DNA from: an uncultured Clostridia bacterium
GTDB taxonomy: Bacteria; Bacillota; Clostridia; Christensenellales; Borkfalkiaceae
DNA: 43,968 nt
Direction of reading: 5' to 3'
NCBI GenBank assembly: GCA_944367465.1
Contig: CALVWO010000007.1
Span: 1-43,968 of the forward strand
The notes under the pieces were generated by a model, which searched no databases, was not told the DNA's origin, and saw nothing but the letters and a program-made list of their open reading frames with translations. Below, piece after piece: positions 1 to 9,140 of the stretch; the stretch's first letter is position 1, and each line of letters starts with the position of its first letter. The translations under genes were made by a program, and so were the position numbers.

Positions 1-827
1 ACGGTATGAATGTTGGCTCTCTTCAGACAGTTGTAGGAACGGACGGAGAAGTCCATATCCTCGATCTTCATCGAGAGGATCTGTTGCTGCTTGTCGTCGT
101 CCGTCTTGACGAGGATATCCATATCCTTGATGGTATCCGAGAGGTTGACGAACAGGTTGATGTGGTCCTGCATGATCTTCGCGGCGAGCGAGACGATCTC
201 GCGCCCCGAGAAGGTGCCGTCCGTCCACACTTCGAGCGTGAGCTTGTCGTAGTCGATGTTCTGACCGACGCGCGCGGGCTCCACGTTGTAGTTGACTTTC
301 TGAACGGGGGTATAGATGGAATCGATCGGGATGTAGTCGATAACGGGCTGTTTGTTCTCTCTGGCAGGCTTGTACCCTCTGCCGCGCCCGATCGTGATCT
401 CCATATCGATCTTGCCGCCCTCGTCCACCGTGCAGATGTACTGGTCGGAATTGATGATCTCTACCTCGGCGTCCTGAGAGATGTCTGCCGCGGTGATGAC
501 CGCGGGACCCTCTTTGGTGAGGCGGAGCGTCTTGGTATAATCCTTATCGGTAATTCTCGTCTTGATCGCAAGGAGCTTTAAGTTGAGAATGATTTCGGTA
601 ACGTCCTCTTTGACGCCGGGCAATGCGGAAAACTCGTGCTTGACGCTTCCGTCCATGAATCTGATGCCCTGCGCGGCAGCCCCCGGGAGAGCCGAGAGCA
701 GAATTCTTCTCAAGCAGTTGCCTATCGTAAGACCGAATCCCTTTTCGAGCGGTTCGACGACGATCTTCGCGTACGACTTTTCGTCGTTCTCCATGACCTC
801 GATCTTGGGCATATCCATTTCGATCAT
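1..827 (-). CDS. rpoA: RNA polymerase alpha subunit, 3' end cut off by window
   Basis: Alpha subunit of RNA polymerase; its N-terminal domain dimerises and nucleates assembly of beta and beta', its C-terminal domain contacts UP elements and activators. The 275 visible residues begin MIEMDMPKIE and include the conserved EPLEKGFGLTIGNCLRR segment of the dimerisation domain and later RVGQNIDYDKLTLEVWTDG; the alpha-CTD has only just begun (NCLKRANI) when the window ends. The start is fixed by AGGAGG six bases before ATG. It is the last visible gene of the rpsM-rpsK-rpsD-rpoA transcript; rplQ would be expected next, outside the window. Confidence 0.97.
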   Translation of the reverse strand, partial: MIEMDMPKIEVMENDEKSYAKIVVEPLEKGFGLTIGNCLRRILLSALPGAAAQGIRFMDGSVKHEFSALPGVKEDVTEIILNLKLLAIKTRITDKDYTKTLRLTKEGPAVITAADISQDAEVEIINSDQYICTVDEGGKIDMEITIGRGRGYKPARENKQPVIDYIPIDSIYTPVQKVNYNVEPARVGQNIDYDKLTLEVWTDGTFSGREIVSLAAKIMQDHINLFVNLSDTIKDMDILVKTDDDKQQQILSMKIEDMDFSVRSYNCLKRANIHT

Positions 828-848
828 AAAGCTACCTCCTATATTACA

Positions 849-1439
849 TTACTTGGAGTACAATTCGACGATCATATGCTCCGCGATCTGACTGTCGATA
901 TCTTCGCGCTTCGGAAGTGCGAGAACTTTACCCTCCAGCTTTTCGAGGTCGGATTCGAGCCACTTGGGAAGATTGCCCGCCTTTGCGGCTTTGACCTGTT
1001 CGAAATACTTGTTCTTTGCTCTGTTCTCGCGGACGGCGATCACGTCGCCTTCCTTCACGATGTAGGAAGGGATATCGACTTTCTTGCCGTTGACGGAGAA
1101 GTGTGCGTGGCTGACGAGCTGACGCGCCTGAAGGCGGGTAGCCGCAAAACCCATACGGTATACAACGTTATCGAGCCTTCTCTCGAGCAGGGCGAGCATG
1201 TTCTCACCCGTGATGCCCTTCATGCGGTCCGCCATGTCGTAATACTTTCTGAACTGCTTTTCGCTGACGCAGTAGATGAACTTTGCTCTCTGCTTTTCGC
1301 GGAGCTGCAAGCCGTACTCGGAAACCTTTCTCGACTTTCTGCCCGACGTTCTCTTCGACTTCTTGTAGCAGCCGATGGAAGCGGGATCGATCTCGAGGAA
1401 TCTGCATCTCTTGAGTTTATGATATTTATTGATAGCCAT
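849..1439 (-). CDS. rpsD: 30S ribosomal protein S4
   Basis: S4 binds the five-way junction of 16S rRNA early in 30S assembly and in several bacteria represses translation of its own operon. The 196-residue product has the usual S4 layout: an N-terminal helical part, then the S4 RNA-binding domain (about residues 90-155, with [13 protein letters not shown] and [14 protein letters not shown]). The N-terminal zinc cysteine cluster of some S4 proteins is absent, so this is the C-minus form, although S14 and L36 here are zinc forms. It sits in the alpha operon between rpsK and rpoA, as in many Clostridia, unlike the stand-alone rpsD of Bacillus subtilis. Confidence 0.97.
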   Translation of the reverse strand: MAINKYHKLKRCRFLEIDPASIGCYKKSKRTSGRKSRKVSEYGLQLREKQRAKFIYCVSEKQFRKYYDMADRMKGITGENMLALLERRLDNVVYRMGFAATRLQARQLVSHAHFSVNGKKVDIPSYIVKEGDVIAVRENRAKNKYFEQVKAAKAGNLPKWLESDLEKLEGKVLALPKREDIDSQIAEHMIVELYSK

Positions 1440-1454
1440 TGATATCTCCTTACC

Positions 1455-1853
1455 TTACACTCTTCTGCGCTTGGGAGGGCGGCATCCGTTGTGGGGGATG
1501 GGCGAAACGTCGGAGATGAGCGTGACCTCCAGTTCGCAGTTCGCCAGCGCACGGATGGCGGACTCTCTGCCCGCACCGGGACCCTTCACATATACTTCGA
1601 CGGAACGGAGACCGTGCTCCTTAGCCGCCTTGGCTGCCGTCTCGGCTGCCATCTGCGCCGCGAACGGCGTGCCCTTACGCGAGCCGCGGAACCCGAGGGA
1701 ACCTGCGCTCGACCAGCTGATCGCGTTGCCGTTCGTATCCGTGATGGTAACGAGCGTGTTATTGAATGTGGACTGGATATGGACCTGCCCTTTATCGATC
1801 TTCTTGAGTTCTTTGCGCTTGCGCGAAACGACTTTTCTCTTATCTGCTGCCAT
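1455..1853 (-). CDS. rpsK: 30S ribosomal protein S11
   Basis: S11 lies on the 30S platform and helps shape the mRNA exit/Shine-Dalgarno region. The 132-residue sequence carries the family core ([38 protein letters not shown]) and the basic C-terminus PPKRRRV. Length is typical. It follows rpsM by about a dozen bases and precedes rpsD in the alpha operon, so it should be co-transcribed with rpoA. Confidence 0.97.
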   Translation of the reverse strand: MAADKRKVVSRKRKELKKIDKGQVHIQSTFNNTLVTITDTNGNAISWSSAGSLGFRGSRKGTPFAAQMAAETAAKAAKEHGLRSVEVYVKGPGAGRESAIRALANCELEVTLISDVSPIPHNGCRPPKRRRV

Positions 1854-1865
1854 ATCGCACTCTCC

Positions 1866-2234
1866 TTACTTCTTCTTGTTCGCCACCGTGCGGCGGGGGC
1901 CCTTTCTCGTTCTTGCGTTGCGCTTGGTGCTCTGCCCGCGGACGGGAAGACCCTTTCTGTGGCGCACGCCGCGATAGCACCCGATCTCCATCAGGCGCTT
2001 GATGTTGAGGCTGACCGCCCCGCGAAGTTCACCTTCCACCATGTAGTTGTGGTCGATGTATTCTCTCAGTTTGGAAACGTCGTTCTCGTCGAGATCCTTC
2101 ACGCGCGTGTCGGGATCGATGCCCGTCGCTGCGAGAATTTTCTTGGACGTCGTAAGACCGATCCCGTAAATGTAGGTGAGACCGATTTCTACCCTTTTCT
2201 CTCTGGGTAAATCCACACCGGCAATACGTGCCAT
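1866..2234 (-). CDS. rpsM: 30S ribosomal protein S13
   Basis: S13 sits on the 30S head, contacts the P-site tRNA and forms a bridge with the large subunit. The 122-residue product starts [26 protein letters not shown] and ends with the basic [24 protein letters not shown] tail typical of the family. ATG is preceded by GGAGG with a seven-base gap. It is the first gene after a strong promoter and a leader of about 190 nt, a position where alpha-operon autoregulation by S4 acts in other bacteria. Confidence 0.97.
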   Translation of the reverse strand: MARIAGVDLPREKRVEIGLTYIYGIGLTTSKKILAATGIDPDTRVKDLDENDVSKLREYIDHNYMVEGELRGAVSLNIKRLMEIGCYRGVRHRKGLPVRGQSTKRNARTRKGPRRTVANKKK

Positions 2235-2424
2235 GAAATATTCCTCCGTGATTTTTCGGTAAAATGTATCGGAAACGGGATCTTACGGAAACAGTGGAAA
2301 ATATTTCCGGTAAAATTCCGTGTATTTTCGCTGATAACGCACAAAACAAGCCGACTCCCTGCACAGAACCTGTACGGGAATCCGCTTATCTTCGCGTGAT
2401 TTTCTGCGGTCTTCTCAAGCCGCG
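2235..2424 (-). promoter_or_regulatory. Long structured 5' leader of the alpha operon
   Basis: About 190 nt lie between the predicted transcription start and rpsM. In the minus-strand RNA two hairpins are visible: one pairing 2356-2379 (UCCC/GGGA, then UACAG/CUGUG around a small internal loop) and one pairing CGGAAA with UUUCCG (2286-2309), followed by the rpsM ribosome-binding site. Position and length would suit translational autoregulation by S4, known for alpha operons elsewhere, but I cannot match it to the published pseudoknot by eye; the role is inference. Confidence 0.5.
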
Positions 2425-2430
2425 TGTAGT

Positions 2431-2460
2431 ATTATAGCATACTTTCCCGCGGCTTGTCAA
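2431..2460 (-). promoter_or_regulatory. Consensus promoter of the alpha operon
   Basis: On the minus strand a perfect TTGACA -35 box is separated by 18 bases from a perfect TATAAT -10 box with a TG extension (TATGCTATAAT). It lies just downstream of rpmJ and drives rpsM-rpsK-rpsD-rpoA separately from the spc operon. No intrinsic terminator separates it from rpmJ, so read-through from upstream probably adds to it. Confidence 0.9.
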
Positions 2461-2479
2461 CCGTTTTTTCGCTGTATTT

Positions 2480-2596
2480 TCAGCCCTGTCTCTGCTTGTG
2501 GCTCTTATCCTTGGAGCAGATGACCATGACCTTTCCGTTTCTCTTGATGACCTTGCACTTATCGCACATGGGCTTGACGGACGGACGTACTTTCAT
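2480..2596 (-). CDS. rpmJ: 50S ribosomal protein L36
   Basis: A 38-codon gene. The product begins [20 protein letters not shown] and ends HKQRQG, the standard L36, with the zinc ligands Cys-X2-Cys, a third Cys (VICS) and the following His. L36 binds 23S rRNA late in large-subunit assembly. AAGGAG precedes the ATG at normal spacing. It is the last gene of the spc block; infA lies about 220 bases upstream, an unusually wide gap for this cluster. Confidence 0.96.
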   Translation of the reverse strand: MKVRPSVKPMCDKCKVIKRNGKVMVICSKDKSHKQRQG

Positions 2597-2642
2597 TTTC
2601 GTGTTCTCCTTACAAAGAGTAATTTATAAGCAATGCAATCTG

Positions 2643-2700
2643 CGGCGCTCCCGCGCCGGAGGGTTCGGGCGCGCTTTTATTACGCGGCGCTTTTGCGCCG
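2643..2700 (-). repeat. Two tandem near-identical hairpins in the infA-rpmJ gap
   Basis: Two perfect six-base stems, CGGCGC-TCCC-GCGCCG (2643-2658) and CGGCGC-TTTT-GCGCCG (2685-2700), are followed in each case by GAG, so the two units look like copies of one sequence. About 50 bases further on lies a small palindrome CGTAC-GTTTAT-GTACG (minus strand). No gene is visible here. The element may be a dispersed intergenic repeat or an mRNA-stabilising structure between infA and rpmJ. Confidence 0.55.
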
Positions 2701-2817
2701 GAGTTTCAAGCGAGCCGAGAAGTGCGCGCAAATCCCGCAGGGAGCGTACATAAACGTACGTGACCGGGGGATGCGTAAGCACGACAACGGATCGCGAAGA
2801 AAATGCGGTGCAAAAGG

Positions 2818-3039
2818 TTACGACTTGCTTCGCCAGGTGATCCGCCCCTTCGTCAGATCGTAAGGGCTCATCTCCAGCTTGACGTTGTCCCCTTCGATGA
2901 TGCGGATGTAATTCATTCTCAGCTTTCCCGAGATGTACGCCGTGATGACGTGCCCGTTGGACAGCCTGACTTTGAACGTTGCGTTGGGGAGGGCTTCGAT
3001 GACCTTCCCCTCCGTCTCGATGACGTCGTCTTTGGACAT
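2818..3039 (-). CDS. infA: Translation initiation factor IF-1
   Basis: IF-1 is a single OB-fold protein that occupies the 30S A site during initiation. The 73 residues [20 protein letters not shown]...GRITWRSKS match the family over the whole length. It lies directly downstream of map, without the small KOW-domain (L14e-like) gene that many Clostridia carry between map and infA. Confidence 0.97.
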   Translation of the reverse strand: MSKDDVIETEGKVIEALPNATFKVRLSNGHVITAYISGKLRMNYIRIIEGDNVKLEMSPYDLTKGRITWRSKS

Positions 3040-3055
3040 AACTCCTACCTTTCCC

Positions 3056-3799
3056 TTACAGGGTGAGAATTTCCACGCCGTTTTCGCGGATGACTATCGT
3101 GTTCTCGTAATGTGCCGCGGGTCGCTTATCGAGCGTGACCGCCGTCCAGCCGTCGTCCAGCACCTGTACGCGCCAGCCGCCGGCGGCGATCATGGGTTCG
3201 ACGCAGATGACCGCGTTTGCGGGGAGCCTGGGGCCCGTTCCCTTTCTGCCGTAATTGGGCACGGCGGGATCTTCGTGCATCTCGCGGCCGATCCCGTGTC
3301 CCGTATACGAGCGGATCACGGAGAACCCGTTTTCCTCTGCATATTTCTGCACTTTGAAACCGATGTCGTAGAGCGGAGTCCCCGCTTTCAGACCCTCGAT
3401 CCCCTTGAAGAAACACTCTTTGGTCACACGGACAAGTTTTTGCTTTTCCGCGCTCACCTCTCCGATGCAGAAGGTGCGCGCGCCGTCGCCGTGGAACCCG
3501 TTTTTATAGGCGCACAGATCGACGCTGACGATATCGCCCGTGAGGATCACTCTGTCGTCGGGAATGCCGTGTACGACGACTTCATTGACGGAGACGCACG
3601 CCGACGCGGGATACCCGCAGTAACCGAGGCAACTCGGCTCGGCGCCCTCAGCCTTGATGAAGCGGTAGACGAGGTCGTCCACCTCCTTGGTCGTCATGCC
3701 GGCACGGATGTTCGCACCGACGAAATCGAGACACTCCTTCACGATCCTGCACGGTTCGCGGAGGAGCTCGATCTCTTCTTCCGTCTTGGCGGCGATCAT
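3056..3799 (-). CDS. map: Methionine aminopeptidase, type I
   Basis: Removes the N-terminal methionine from new proteins, using two metal ions. The 247-residue product shows the pita-bread metal ligands: Asp in [17 protein letters not shown] (both Asp), His in [14 protein letters not shown], and Glu in CVEPMI and ENGVEIL. There is no N-terminal extension. The start ATG overlaps the adk stop codon (ATGA), so the two are translationally coupled within the spc operon, as is common in Firmicutes. Confidence 0.97.
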   Translation of the reverse strand: MIAAKTEEEIELLREPCRIVKECLDFVGANIRAGMTTKEVDDLVYRFIKAEGAEPSCLGYCGYPASACVSVNEVVVHGIPDDRVILTGDIVSVDLCAYKNGFHGDGARTFCIGEVSAEKQKLVRVTKECFFKGIEGLKAGTPLYDIGFKVQKYAEENGFSVIRSYTGHGIGREMHEDPAVPNYGRKGTGPRLPANAVICVEPMIAAGGWRVQVLDDGWTAVTLDKRPAAHYENTIVIRENGVEILTL

Positions 3800-4437
3800 G
3801 CCTTTTTCGCAAGGTCGTCCAGAAGGACTTTGACCTGCTCGAAGAGCACTTCCGCGGGAGCTTCCGTGCCCGTTACGTTGAGGATGATCCCCTTCTTGGT
3901 ATAGTAGTCGATGAGCGGAGCCGTCTGCTCTTCATAGACCTTGAGGCGGCTGCCGACCGTCTCGGGATTGTCGTCTTTTCTCTGATAGAGCTCGCCGCCG
4001 CAGCGTGCGCAGGTCGTTTTGCCGTTCAGCGTGCTGAGGTGATAGCTCTCGCCGCACTCCTTGCACACTCTTCTGCCGCAGAGACGATCCATGAGCAGCT
4101 TGAAGTCGATGTTGATGTTGACGACGCCGTCGATGTGCGCAAACTTGTTGAGTTCCTCTGCCTGGAAGAGGTTGCGGGGGAACCCGTCCAGAAGGTACCC
4201 GTTCTTGCAGTCGTCCCAGGTGAGGCGGTCACGCACGATCTCGCAGGTGACTTCGTCGGGGACGAGCTCGCCCTTGTCGATATACGACTTGGCAAGCAGT
4301 CCGATCTTGGTACCGTTCTTGATGTTGGCGCGGAAGATATCTCCCGTGGAGATGTGCGTGAGGCCGTAGCGCTCCGCGATCTTGGTCGCCTGCGTGCCCT
4401 TGCCTGCGCCGGGCGCGCCGAGTAGAATGAGATTCAT
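3796..4437 (-). CDS. adk: Adenylate kinase
   Basis: Interconverts ATP + AMP and 2 ADP. The 213-residue protein has the P-loop GAPGAGKGTQ at residues 7-16, the AMP-binding DGFPRN motif and a long-form LID domain with a zinc site (CKECGESYH ... CARCG), typical of Gram-positive enzymes. AGGAGGG precedes the ATG. It lies between secY and map, the standard spc order. Confidence 0.97.
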   Translation of the reverse strand: MNLILLGAPGAGKGTQATKIAERYGLTHISTGDIFRANIKNGTKIGLLAKSYIDKGELVPDEVTCEIVRDRLTWDDCKNGYLLDGFPRNLFQAEELNKFAHIDGVVNINIDFKLLMDRLCGRRVCKECGESYHLSTLNGKTTCARCGGELYQRKDDNPETVGSRLKVYEEQTAPLIDYYTKKGIILNVTGTEAPAEVLFEQVKVLLDDLAKKA

Positions 4438-4461
4438 GCCGTGACCCTCCTTTATCGGAAA

Positions 4462-5754
4462 TTATTTTAAGAAACCTTTGTAGTTCTTCATCATGATCTG
4501 CGACTGGAGCTGCTTATCGAACTCGAGCGCGACGGATACGACGATGAGGATACCCGTTGTAGAGAAGACGTTGACGAGATCCTGCCCTGCCCACGAGAAC
4601 GCGATCGAAGGAACGAACGCGACGAGAGTGAGGAAGATGGCGCCGAACAGCGTGATGCGCTTGTTGATGCGCGAGAGGTATTCCGCAGTGGGTTTCCCGG
4701 GACGGATGCCCTGGATGAAGCCGCCGTTCTGCTGGATGCTGCGCGAGACGTCTTCGGGATTGAACTGGATCTGTGCGTAGAAGAACGCAAAGACGAAGAT
4801 GAGAATGCACAGGACGATGATATACCACACCGTACCGTTCGCGAAATTCTGATTCCACCAATCGAGCTCGTCGGACCAGTTGGGCACAAGGCTCATGATC
4901 ATGGACGGGAAGGATACGATGGCGTACGCGAAGATGAGTGGCATGACGCCGCTGCCCGTGATCTTCATGGGGATGACGGAGGACTGACCGCCGTACATCT
5001 TGGTGCCGCGCACCTGCTTTGCGTACTGCACCGGGATGCGGCGCTCGGCAAGGTCGACGAACACGATAAGGAAGAAGATAACAAGGACGAGGAATACGAA
5101 GAGCGCGATGTTCCAGAGCTCTTCGACCTGACCCTGACCGACTTCGATGAACTTATTGACGATGCTCGTTCCCGCCGTGGAGAGGATACCGATGAAGATG
5201 ATCATCGAGATGCCGTTGCCCACGCCGTATTCGGTGATGCGCTCGCCGATCCACATGACAAGGCATGCGCCCGCCGTGTAAACGATCGTCATGAAGATGC
5301 CGGCGACCCACATGGAATCAAAGAAATATGCGGTGTTGATGGCATCCTGCGTCTGCCCGAACATGACGATGATGCCGACAGACTGAATGACCGCGAGCAC
5401 GATGGTGACGAGGCGCGTGATGTTGGTGATCTTTTTCCTGCCCTCTTCGCCCTGCTTGGAGAGCCGCTCGAGGGCGGGGATGCCGACCGTGAGAAGCTGC
5501 ATGATAATGGACGCGTTGATGTACGGTCCGATACCGAGCGCAAACAGCGTACCGTTCGCAAGCGCGCTTCCCGTGATGCCGCTCATGAGCGTCAGGAAGT
5601 CGTTCCCGCTGACCGCATCGAAGAAGGTGTCTCTCGTGAGACCGGGAATGGGAATATAGCATCCGACGCGGAACAGGAGCAGCAGAAGAAGGGTGATGAT
5701 GATCTTCTTTCTGATGTCCTTGTTCCGGAAGGCGTTTTTCAAAGTTTCAATCAT
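4462..5754 (-). CDS. secY: Protein translocase channel subunit SecY
   Basis: Central pore of the Sec translocon in the cytoplasmic membrane. 430 residues with about ten hydrophobic segments; conserved features include the N-terminal GCYIPIPG segment, the plug-region GITGSALANGTLFALGIGPYINASIIMQL and the loop RRIPVQYAKQVRG. The cytoplasmic C-terminus is short. Translated from an AAGGAG site six bases before ATG, between rplO and adk in the spc operon. Confidence 0.97.
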   Translation of the reverse strand: MIETLKNAFRNKDIRKKIIITLLLLLLFRVGCYIPIPGLTRDTFFDAVSGNDFLTLMSGITGSALANGTLFALGIGPYINASIIMQLLTVGIPALERLSKQGEEGRKKITNITRLVTIVLAVIQSVGIIVMFGQTQDAINTAYFFDSMWVAGIFMTIVYTAGACLVMWIGERITEYGVGNGISMIIFIGILSTAGTSIVNKFIEVGQGQVEELWNIALFVFLVLVIFFLIVFVDLAERRIPVQYAKQVRGTKMYGGQSSVIPMKITGSGVMPLIFAYAIVSFPSMIMSLVPNWSDELDWWNQNFANGTVWYIIVLCILIFVFAFFYAQIQFNPEDVSRSIQQNGGFIQGIRPGKPTAEYLSRINKRITLFGAIFLTLVAFVPSIAFSWAGQDLVNVFSTTGILIVVSVALEFDKQLQSQIMMKNYKGFLK

Positions 5755-5807
5755 GCTTCGCTCCTTTCCGAAGTTTGCCGCGATCGCAGCCGCCGAAAAG
5801 GCGAAGG

Positions 5808-6254
5808 TTATACGGTCTCAGCCGTACCGCCCGCCTTCTCGATCCCCTCTTTGGCGCTTGCGGAGAATTTCGCCGCGCGCACCGTGATCGCGGAATTGAG
5901 TTCGCCGTTTCCGAGGACCTTGAGCCCGACGTTGTTCTTGACGTCCTTTGCAAGGCCGTTTTCAAGCACAAAGCCATAATCGACAACCGTGCCTGCGGGC
6001 AGATCCGCGAGCGCGGAAAGATTGACGATGACATACTCCTTGCGGAAGCGGTTGTTGAACCCGCGCTTGGGGATGCGGCGTGCGAGAGGCATCTGACCGC
6101 CTTCGAACCCGGGACGGACGCCGCCGCCCGAGCGCGCCCACTGACCCTTGTGGCCCTTGCCGCTCGTCTTGCCGAGCCCGGAACCGATGCCGCGGCCGAG
6201 ACGCTTTTCCGATGTTCTTGCCCCCTCTGCGGGAGCGATTGTATCGATTCTCAT
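5808..6254 (-). CDS. rplO: 50S ribosomal protein L15
   Basis: A 148-residue L15 with the glycine-rich RNA-binding N-terminal half ([21 protein letters not shown], then [22 protein letters not shown]) and the globular C-terminal half. It helps organise 23S rRNA domains during 50S assembly. Next to rpmD and secY in the usual order. Confidence 0.97.
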   Translation of the reverse strand: MRIDTIAPAEGARTSEKRLGRGIGSGLGKTSGKGHKGQWARSGGGVRPGFEGGQMPLARRIPKRGFNNRFRKEYVIVNLSALADLPAGTVVDYGFVLENGLAKDVKNNVGLKVLGNGELNSAITVRAAKFSASAKEGIEKAGGTAETV

Positions 6255-6264
6255 GTTTGACTCC

Positions 6265-6438
6265 TTATACCGTCTCGACTTTCACAAGGTGCGCGACTTT
6301 CTTGAGCTGACCCTGGAGCGCGGGCGTATCTTCGAACGTCTTTTCCGAGCGGACTTTTTTGAGTCCCAGCGCGGCGACCGTAGCCTTTACGGACTCGATC
6401 TCGCCGATCGTGCTCTTTACAAGCGTAACTTTGACCAT
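6265..6438 (-). CDS. rpmD: 50S ribosomal protein L30
   Basis: A 57-codon gene. Translation gives [20 protein letters not shown]...[14 protein letters not shown], which matches bacterial L30 over its whole length, including the [21 protein letters not shown] core. AGGAGG lies upstream of the ATG. It fills the gap between rpsE and rplO, as in standard spc operons. Confidence 0.95.
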   Translation of the reverse strand: MVKVTLVKSTIGEIESVKATVAALGLKKVRSEKTFEDTPALQGQLKKVAHLVKVETV

Positions 6439-6449
6439 GCCCTGCCTCC

Positions 6450-6968
6450 TTAGCCCACGATCTCTTCCACGGACTTGCCGCGGAGCGCCGCGACCTCTTC
6501 CACCGTCTTCAGGGAGGAAAGGCCTGCGATGGTCGCTTTGATGCAGTTGCCCGCATTCTGCGTACCGTGAGACTTGGTTCTGATATTCTTGATGCCGGCA
6601 GCTTCCATGACCGCACGGACGGGACCGCCCGCGATAACGCCGGTACCGGCTTCGGCGGGAAGCATGAGCACCGCGCCCTTGCCGAACTTACCGATCGTCT
6701 CGTGAGGGATCGTCGTATCCACGATGGGAACGTTGATCATGTTCTTCTTGGCTGCCTGCGTCGCCTTTTCGATCGCCTCGGGCACTTCCTTGGACTTGCC
6801 CTGACCGTAGCCGACTTTGCCGTTGCCGTCGCCGACGACGACGAGCGCCGCGAACCGCATGTTCTTGCCGCCCTTCACCGTCTTGCTGACGCGGTTGATC
6901 TCGATGGTCTTTTTGATGAGACCGTCGTTTTCTTCCTGTCTTCTCGGAGCTCTGTTTTCTCTTGCCAT
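6450..6968 (-). CDS. rpsE: 30S ribosomal protein S5
   Basis: S5 borders the mRNA entry tunnel and affects decoding accuracy. The 172-residue product has the double-stranded RNA-binding fold in its first half ([39 protein letters not shown]) and the C-terminal domain with [20 protein letters not shown] short basic N-terminal extension precedes the core. Between rplR and rpmD. Confidence 0.97.
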   Translation of the reverse strand: MARENRAPRRQEENDGLIKKTIEINRVSKTVKGGKNMRFAALVVVGDGNGKVGYGQGKSKEVPEAIEKATQAAKKNMINVPIVDTTIPHETIGKFGKGAVLMLPAEAGTGVIAGGPVRAVMEAAGIKNIRTKSHGTQNAGNCIKATIAGLSSLKTVEEVAALRGKSVEEIVG

Positions 6969-6982
6969 TTATCTGCTCCTCC

Positions 6983-7351
6983 TCAGAAATTCAGTCCGGC
7001 TTCGCGCGCGCCGTCTGCAACTGCCTTCACACGCCCCGTATAGAGGTAACCGCCGCGGTCGAACACGACCGTCTCGATGCCCTTTTCCTTGGCGCGCTCG
7101 CCCGCGGTGAGCCCGACGAGCTTGGCGGCTTCCGTCTTGGTCTTGCCCGCGAGCTGCTCGCGGATGCCCTTCTCCATGGTGGAAGCGGATGCGATGGTGA
7201 CGCCCTTCACATCGTCGATGACCTGCACGTAGATGTGATTGAGGCTTCTGTACACGTTCAGGCGGGGCATCTCTGCCGTTCCCGAAACCTGCTTGCGGAC
7301 GCGAGCGTGACGACGCTGACGAACCGCGTTCTTATCAATTTTCGTAATCAT
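6983..7351 (-). CDS. rplR: 50S ribosomal protein L18
   Basis: L18 binds 5S rRNA in the central protuberance. 122 residues with a basic N-terminus ([15 protein letters not shown]), the core [19 protein letters not shown] and the C-terminal [28 protein letters not shown] signature. Typical length and position between rplF and rpsE. Confidence 0.97.
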   Translation of the reverse strand: MITKIDKNAVRQRRHARVRKQVSGTAEMPRLNVYRSLNHIYVQVIDDVKGVTIASASTMEKGIREQLAGKTKTEAAKLVGLTAGERAKEKGIETVVFDRGGYLYTGRVKAVADGAREAGLNF

Positions 7352-7362
7352 TTCGCGCTCCT

Positions 7363-7911
7363 TTACTTCTTGCCCTTACCGGAAGTCTTGCCTTCCTTGT
7401 GCTCGACGTGCTCGCCCTTGTAGCGGATGCCGTAGCCGTGGTAAGGCTCGGGTACGCGGATCGCTCTGAGATCCGCCGCGACCTGACCGACGAGCACCTT
7501 ATCGATGCCCGAAACGGTGATCTCGGTCTGCGAAGGGCATTCGATCTTGATGCCCTCGGGCTGAACGACCTCGACGGGATGGGAGAACCCGACGTTGAGC
7601 ACGAGCTTGTTGCCCTGCATCGCCGCCCTCCAGCCGACGCCCTTGACCTCGAGCCCCTTGGAATAGCCCTCGGAGACGCCCTTGACCATGTTGGCGATCA
7701 GCGCGCGGTACAAACCGTGGAGCGCGTTGGTCTGCTGCGTATCGTCTTTGGCGATGACGTGCACGTGACCGTTCTCGGTCGTCACGTCGATCGCGCCCGT
7801 GATCTTCTGCGTGAGCGTGCCCTTAGCACCCTTTACGGTGACGACGGAGTCTTTGAACTCCACGGTCACGCCTGCGGGAATTGCGATTGTCAGTTTACCG
7901 ATTCTCGACAT
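7363..7911 (-). CDS. rplF: 50S ribosomal protein L6
   Basis: L6 stabilises the sarcin-ricin loop region of the large subunit. 182 residues with two homologous halves and the family signature [28 protein letters not shown] near the C-terminus, slightly modified from the usual EPYKGKGI form. Start [15 protein letters not shown] preceded by AAGGAGG. Between rpsH and rplR. Confidence 0.97.
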   Translation of the reverse strand: MSRIGKLTIAIPAGVTVEFKDSVVTVKGAKGTLTQKITGAIDVTTENGHVHVIAKDDTQQTNALHGLYRALIANMVKGVSEGYSKGLEVKGVGWRAAMQGNKLVLNVGFSHPVEVVQPEGIKIECPSQTEITVSGIDKVLVGQVAADLRAIRVPEPYHGYGIRYKGEHVEHKEGKTSGKGKK

Positions 7912-7921
7912 GATTCCCTCC

Positions 7922-8314
7922 TTAGTAGACGTAGCAGAGCACTTCGCCGCCGACGTTGGCTGCCTTCGCCTGCTTATCCGTCATGATGCCCTTGTTCGTC
8001 GACACGATCGCGATGCCGAAACCGCCCAGCACTTTGGGCATGTTTGCAGCGCCGCTGTAGGTGCGCAGACCGGGCTTGGAGACGCGCTTGAGTCCGCCGA
8101 TCACGGACTTGCCGTCTTCCGTGTACTTCAAGGTGAGCACGAGCTTGCCGTTGTAGCCGTCCTCGACCTCCTTCACGTCCTTTACATAACCCTCCTCGAG
8201 GAGGATGCGGGCGATCTCCCGCTTCATGTTGGAGGCGGGAACTTCCACCGTCTCCTTTCTGACCGTGAGCGCGTTTCTGATTCTGGTGAGCATATCTGCG
8301 ATAGGATCCGTCAT
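7922..8314 (-). CDS. rpsH: 30S ribosomal protein S8
   Basis: S8 binds 16S helix 21; in enteric bacteria it represses the spc operon. The 130-residue protein begins [15 protein letters not shown] and ends with [34 protein letters not shown], both family signatures. Normal length and position after rpsN. Confidence 0.97.
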   Translation of the reverse strand: MTDPIADMLTRIRNALTVRKETVEVPASNMKREIARILLEEGYVKDVKEVEDGYNGKLVLTLKYTEDGKSVIGGLKRVSKPGLRTYSGAANMPKVLGGFGIAIVSTNKGIMTDKQAKAANVGGEVLCYVY

Positions 8315-8325
8315 GTTCTGCCTCC

Positions 8326-8511
8326 TTACCAGCTCGATTTCTTCACGCCGGGGATCTGCCCCTTGTATGCGAGTTCGCGGAAGCAGATACGGCAGATCCC
8401 GTATTTACGCAGGACCGCGTGCGGACGCCCGCAGATCGAGCAGCGCGTGTACGCTCTCGTCGAGAACTTGGGCTCCCTTTGCTGTTTGTTGATCATTGAC
8501 TTCTTTGCCAT
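8326..8511 (-). CDS. rpsN: 30S ribosomal protein S14, zinc-binding short form
   Basis: A 61-residue type-Z S14. The zinc ribbon is intact: Cys-X2-Cys ([10 protein letters not shown]) and Cys-X2-Cys (CRICFREL), followed by [14 protein letters not shown]. This short form is standard in the Firmicutes spc operon. Between rplE and rpsH. Confidence 0.97.
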   Translation of the reverse strand: MAKKSMINKQQREPKFSTRAYTRCSICGRPHAVLRKYGICRICFRELAYKGQIPGVKKSSW

Positions 8512-8523
8512 GTCTGCTTCTCC

Positions 8524-9123
8524 TTACTTCTTGAAGGGCATGCCGAGCGCTTTCAGAAGCTCTCTTGCCTCTTCGTCCGTCTGTGCCGTCGTTACGATGC
8601 ACACATCCATGCCGCGGATCTTCTCGACCTGATCGTAAGTGATCTCGGGGAAGATGAGCTGCTCCTTGAGCCCGAGCGCGTAGTTGCCTCTGCCGTCGAA
8701 CGCCTTATCGGAAACGCCGCGGAAGTCGCGTACGCGGGGCAGCGCGATGGAGACGAGCTTATCGTAGAAGTCGTACATCCTTCTGCCGCGGAGCGTCACT
8801 TTGAGACCGATGTTCATGCCCTCTCTGACCTTGAAGTTAGCGACCGACTTGGTTGCCTTGCGGTAGATGGGCTTCTGACCGGTGATGAGCTTGAGCTCGT
8901 TCTCCGTGATCTGCATGGACTTCTGGTTGTCCTTGATGTCGCCAAGACCGGTGTTGATGACGATCTTCTCGATGCGAGGGACCTGCATCACCGACTTGTA
9001 ACCGAACTTCTTCATGAGGTACGGGACGACTTCGGTATCGTAGAGCACTTTAACTCTGCTCGGTTCCGCGGGAACCGTATTCGTTTTTGCCGCAGCCTTG
9101 GCTGCCGTCTTTTTCTCTGCCAT
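8524..9123 (-). CDS. rplE: 50S ribosomal protein L5 with N-terminal extension
   Basis: L5 binds 5S rRNA and bridges to the small subunit head. The core runs from about residue 23 ([20 protein letters not shown]) with the conserved [31 protein letters not shown] and [21 protein letters not shown]. At 199 residues it is about 20 longer than usual because of a Lys/Ala-rich N-terminal extension ([20 protein letters not shown]). ATG after GGAGG; no plausible later start fits better, so the extension appears real. Confidence 0.96.
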   Translation of the reverse strand: MAEKKTAAKAAAKTNTVPAEPSRVKVLYDTEVVPYLMKKFGYKSVMQVPRIEKIVINTGLGDIKDNQKSMQITENELKLITGQKPIYRKATKSVANFKVREGMNIGLKVTLRGRRMYDFYDKLVSIALPRVRDFRGVSDKAFDGRGNYALGLKEQLIFPEITYDQVEKIRGMDVCIVTTAQTDEEARELLKALGMPFKK

Positions 9124-9140
9124 GACCTAATCCTCCGCCC

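Noticed and set aside
2633..2863. 76-codon plus-strand ORF antisense to infA
   Set aside because: Composed of the hairpin repeats and the complement of infA; basic, low-complexity product without ribosome-binding site.
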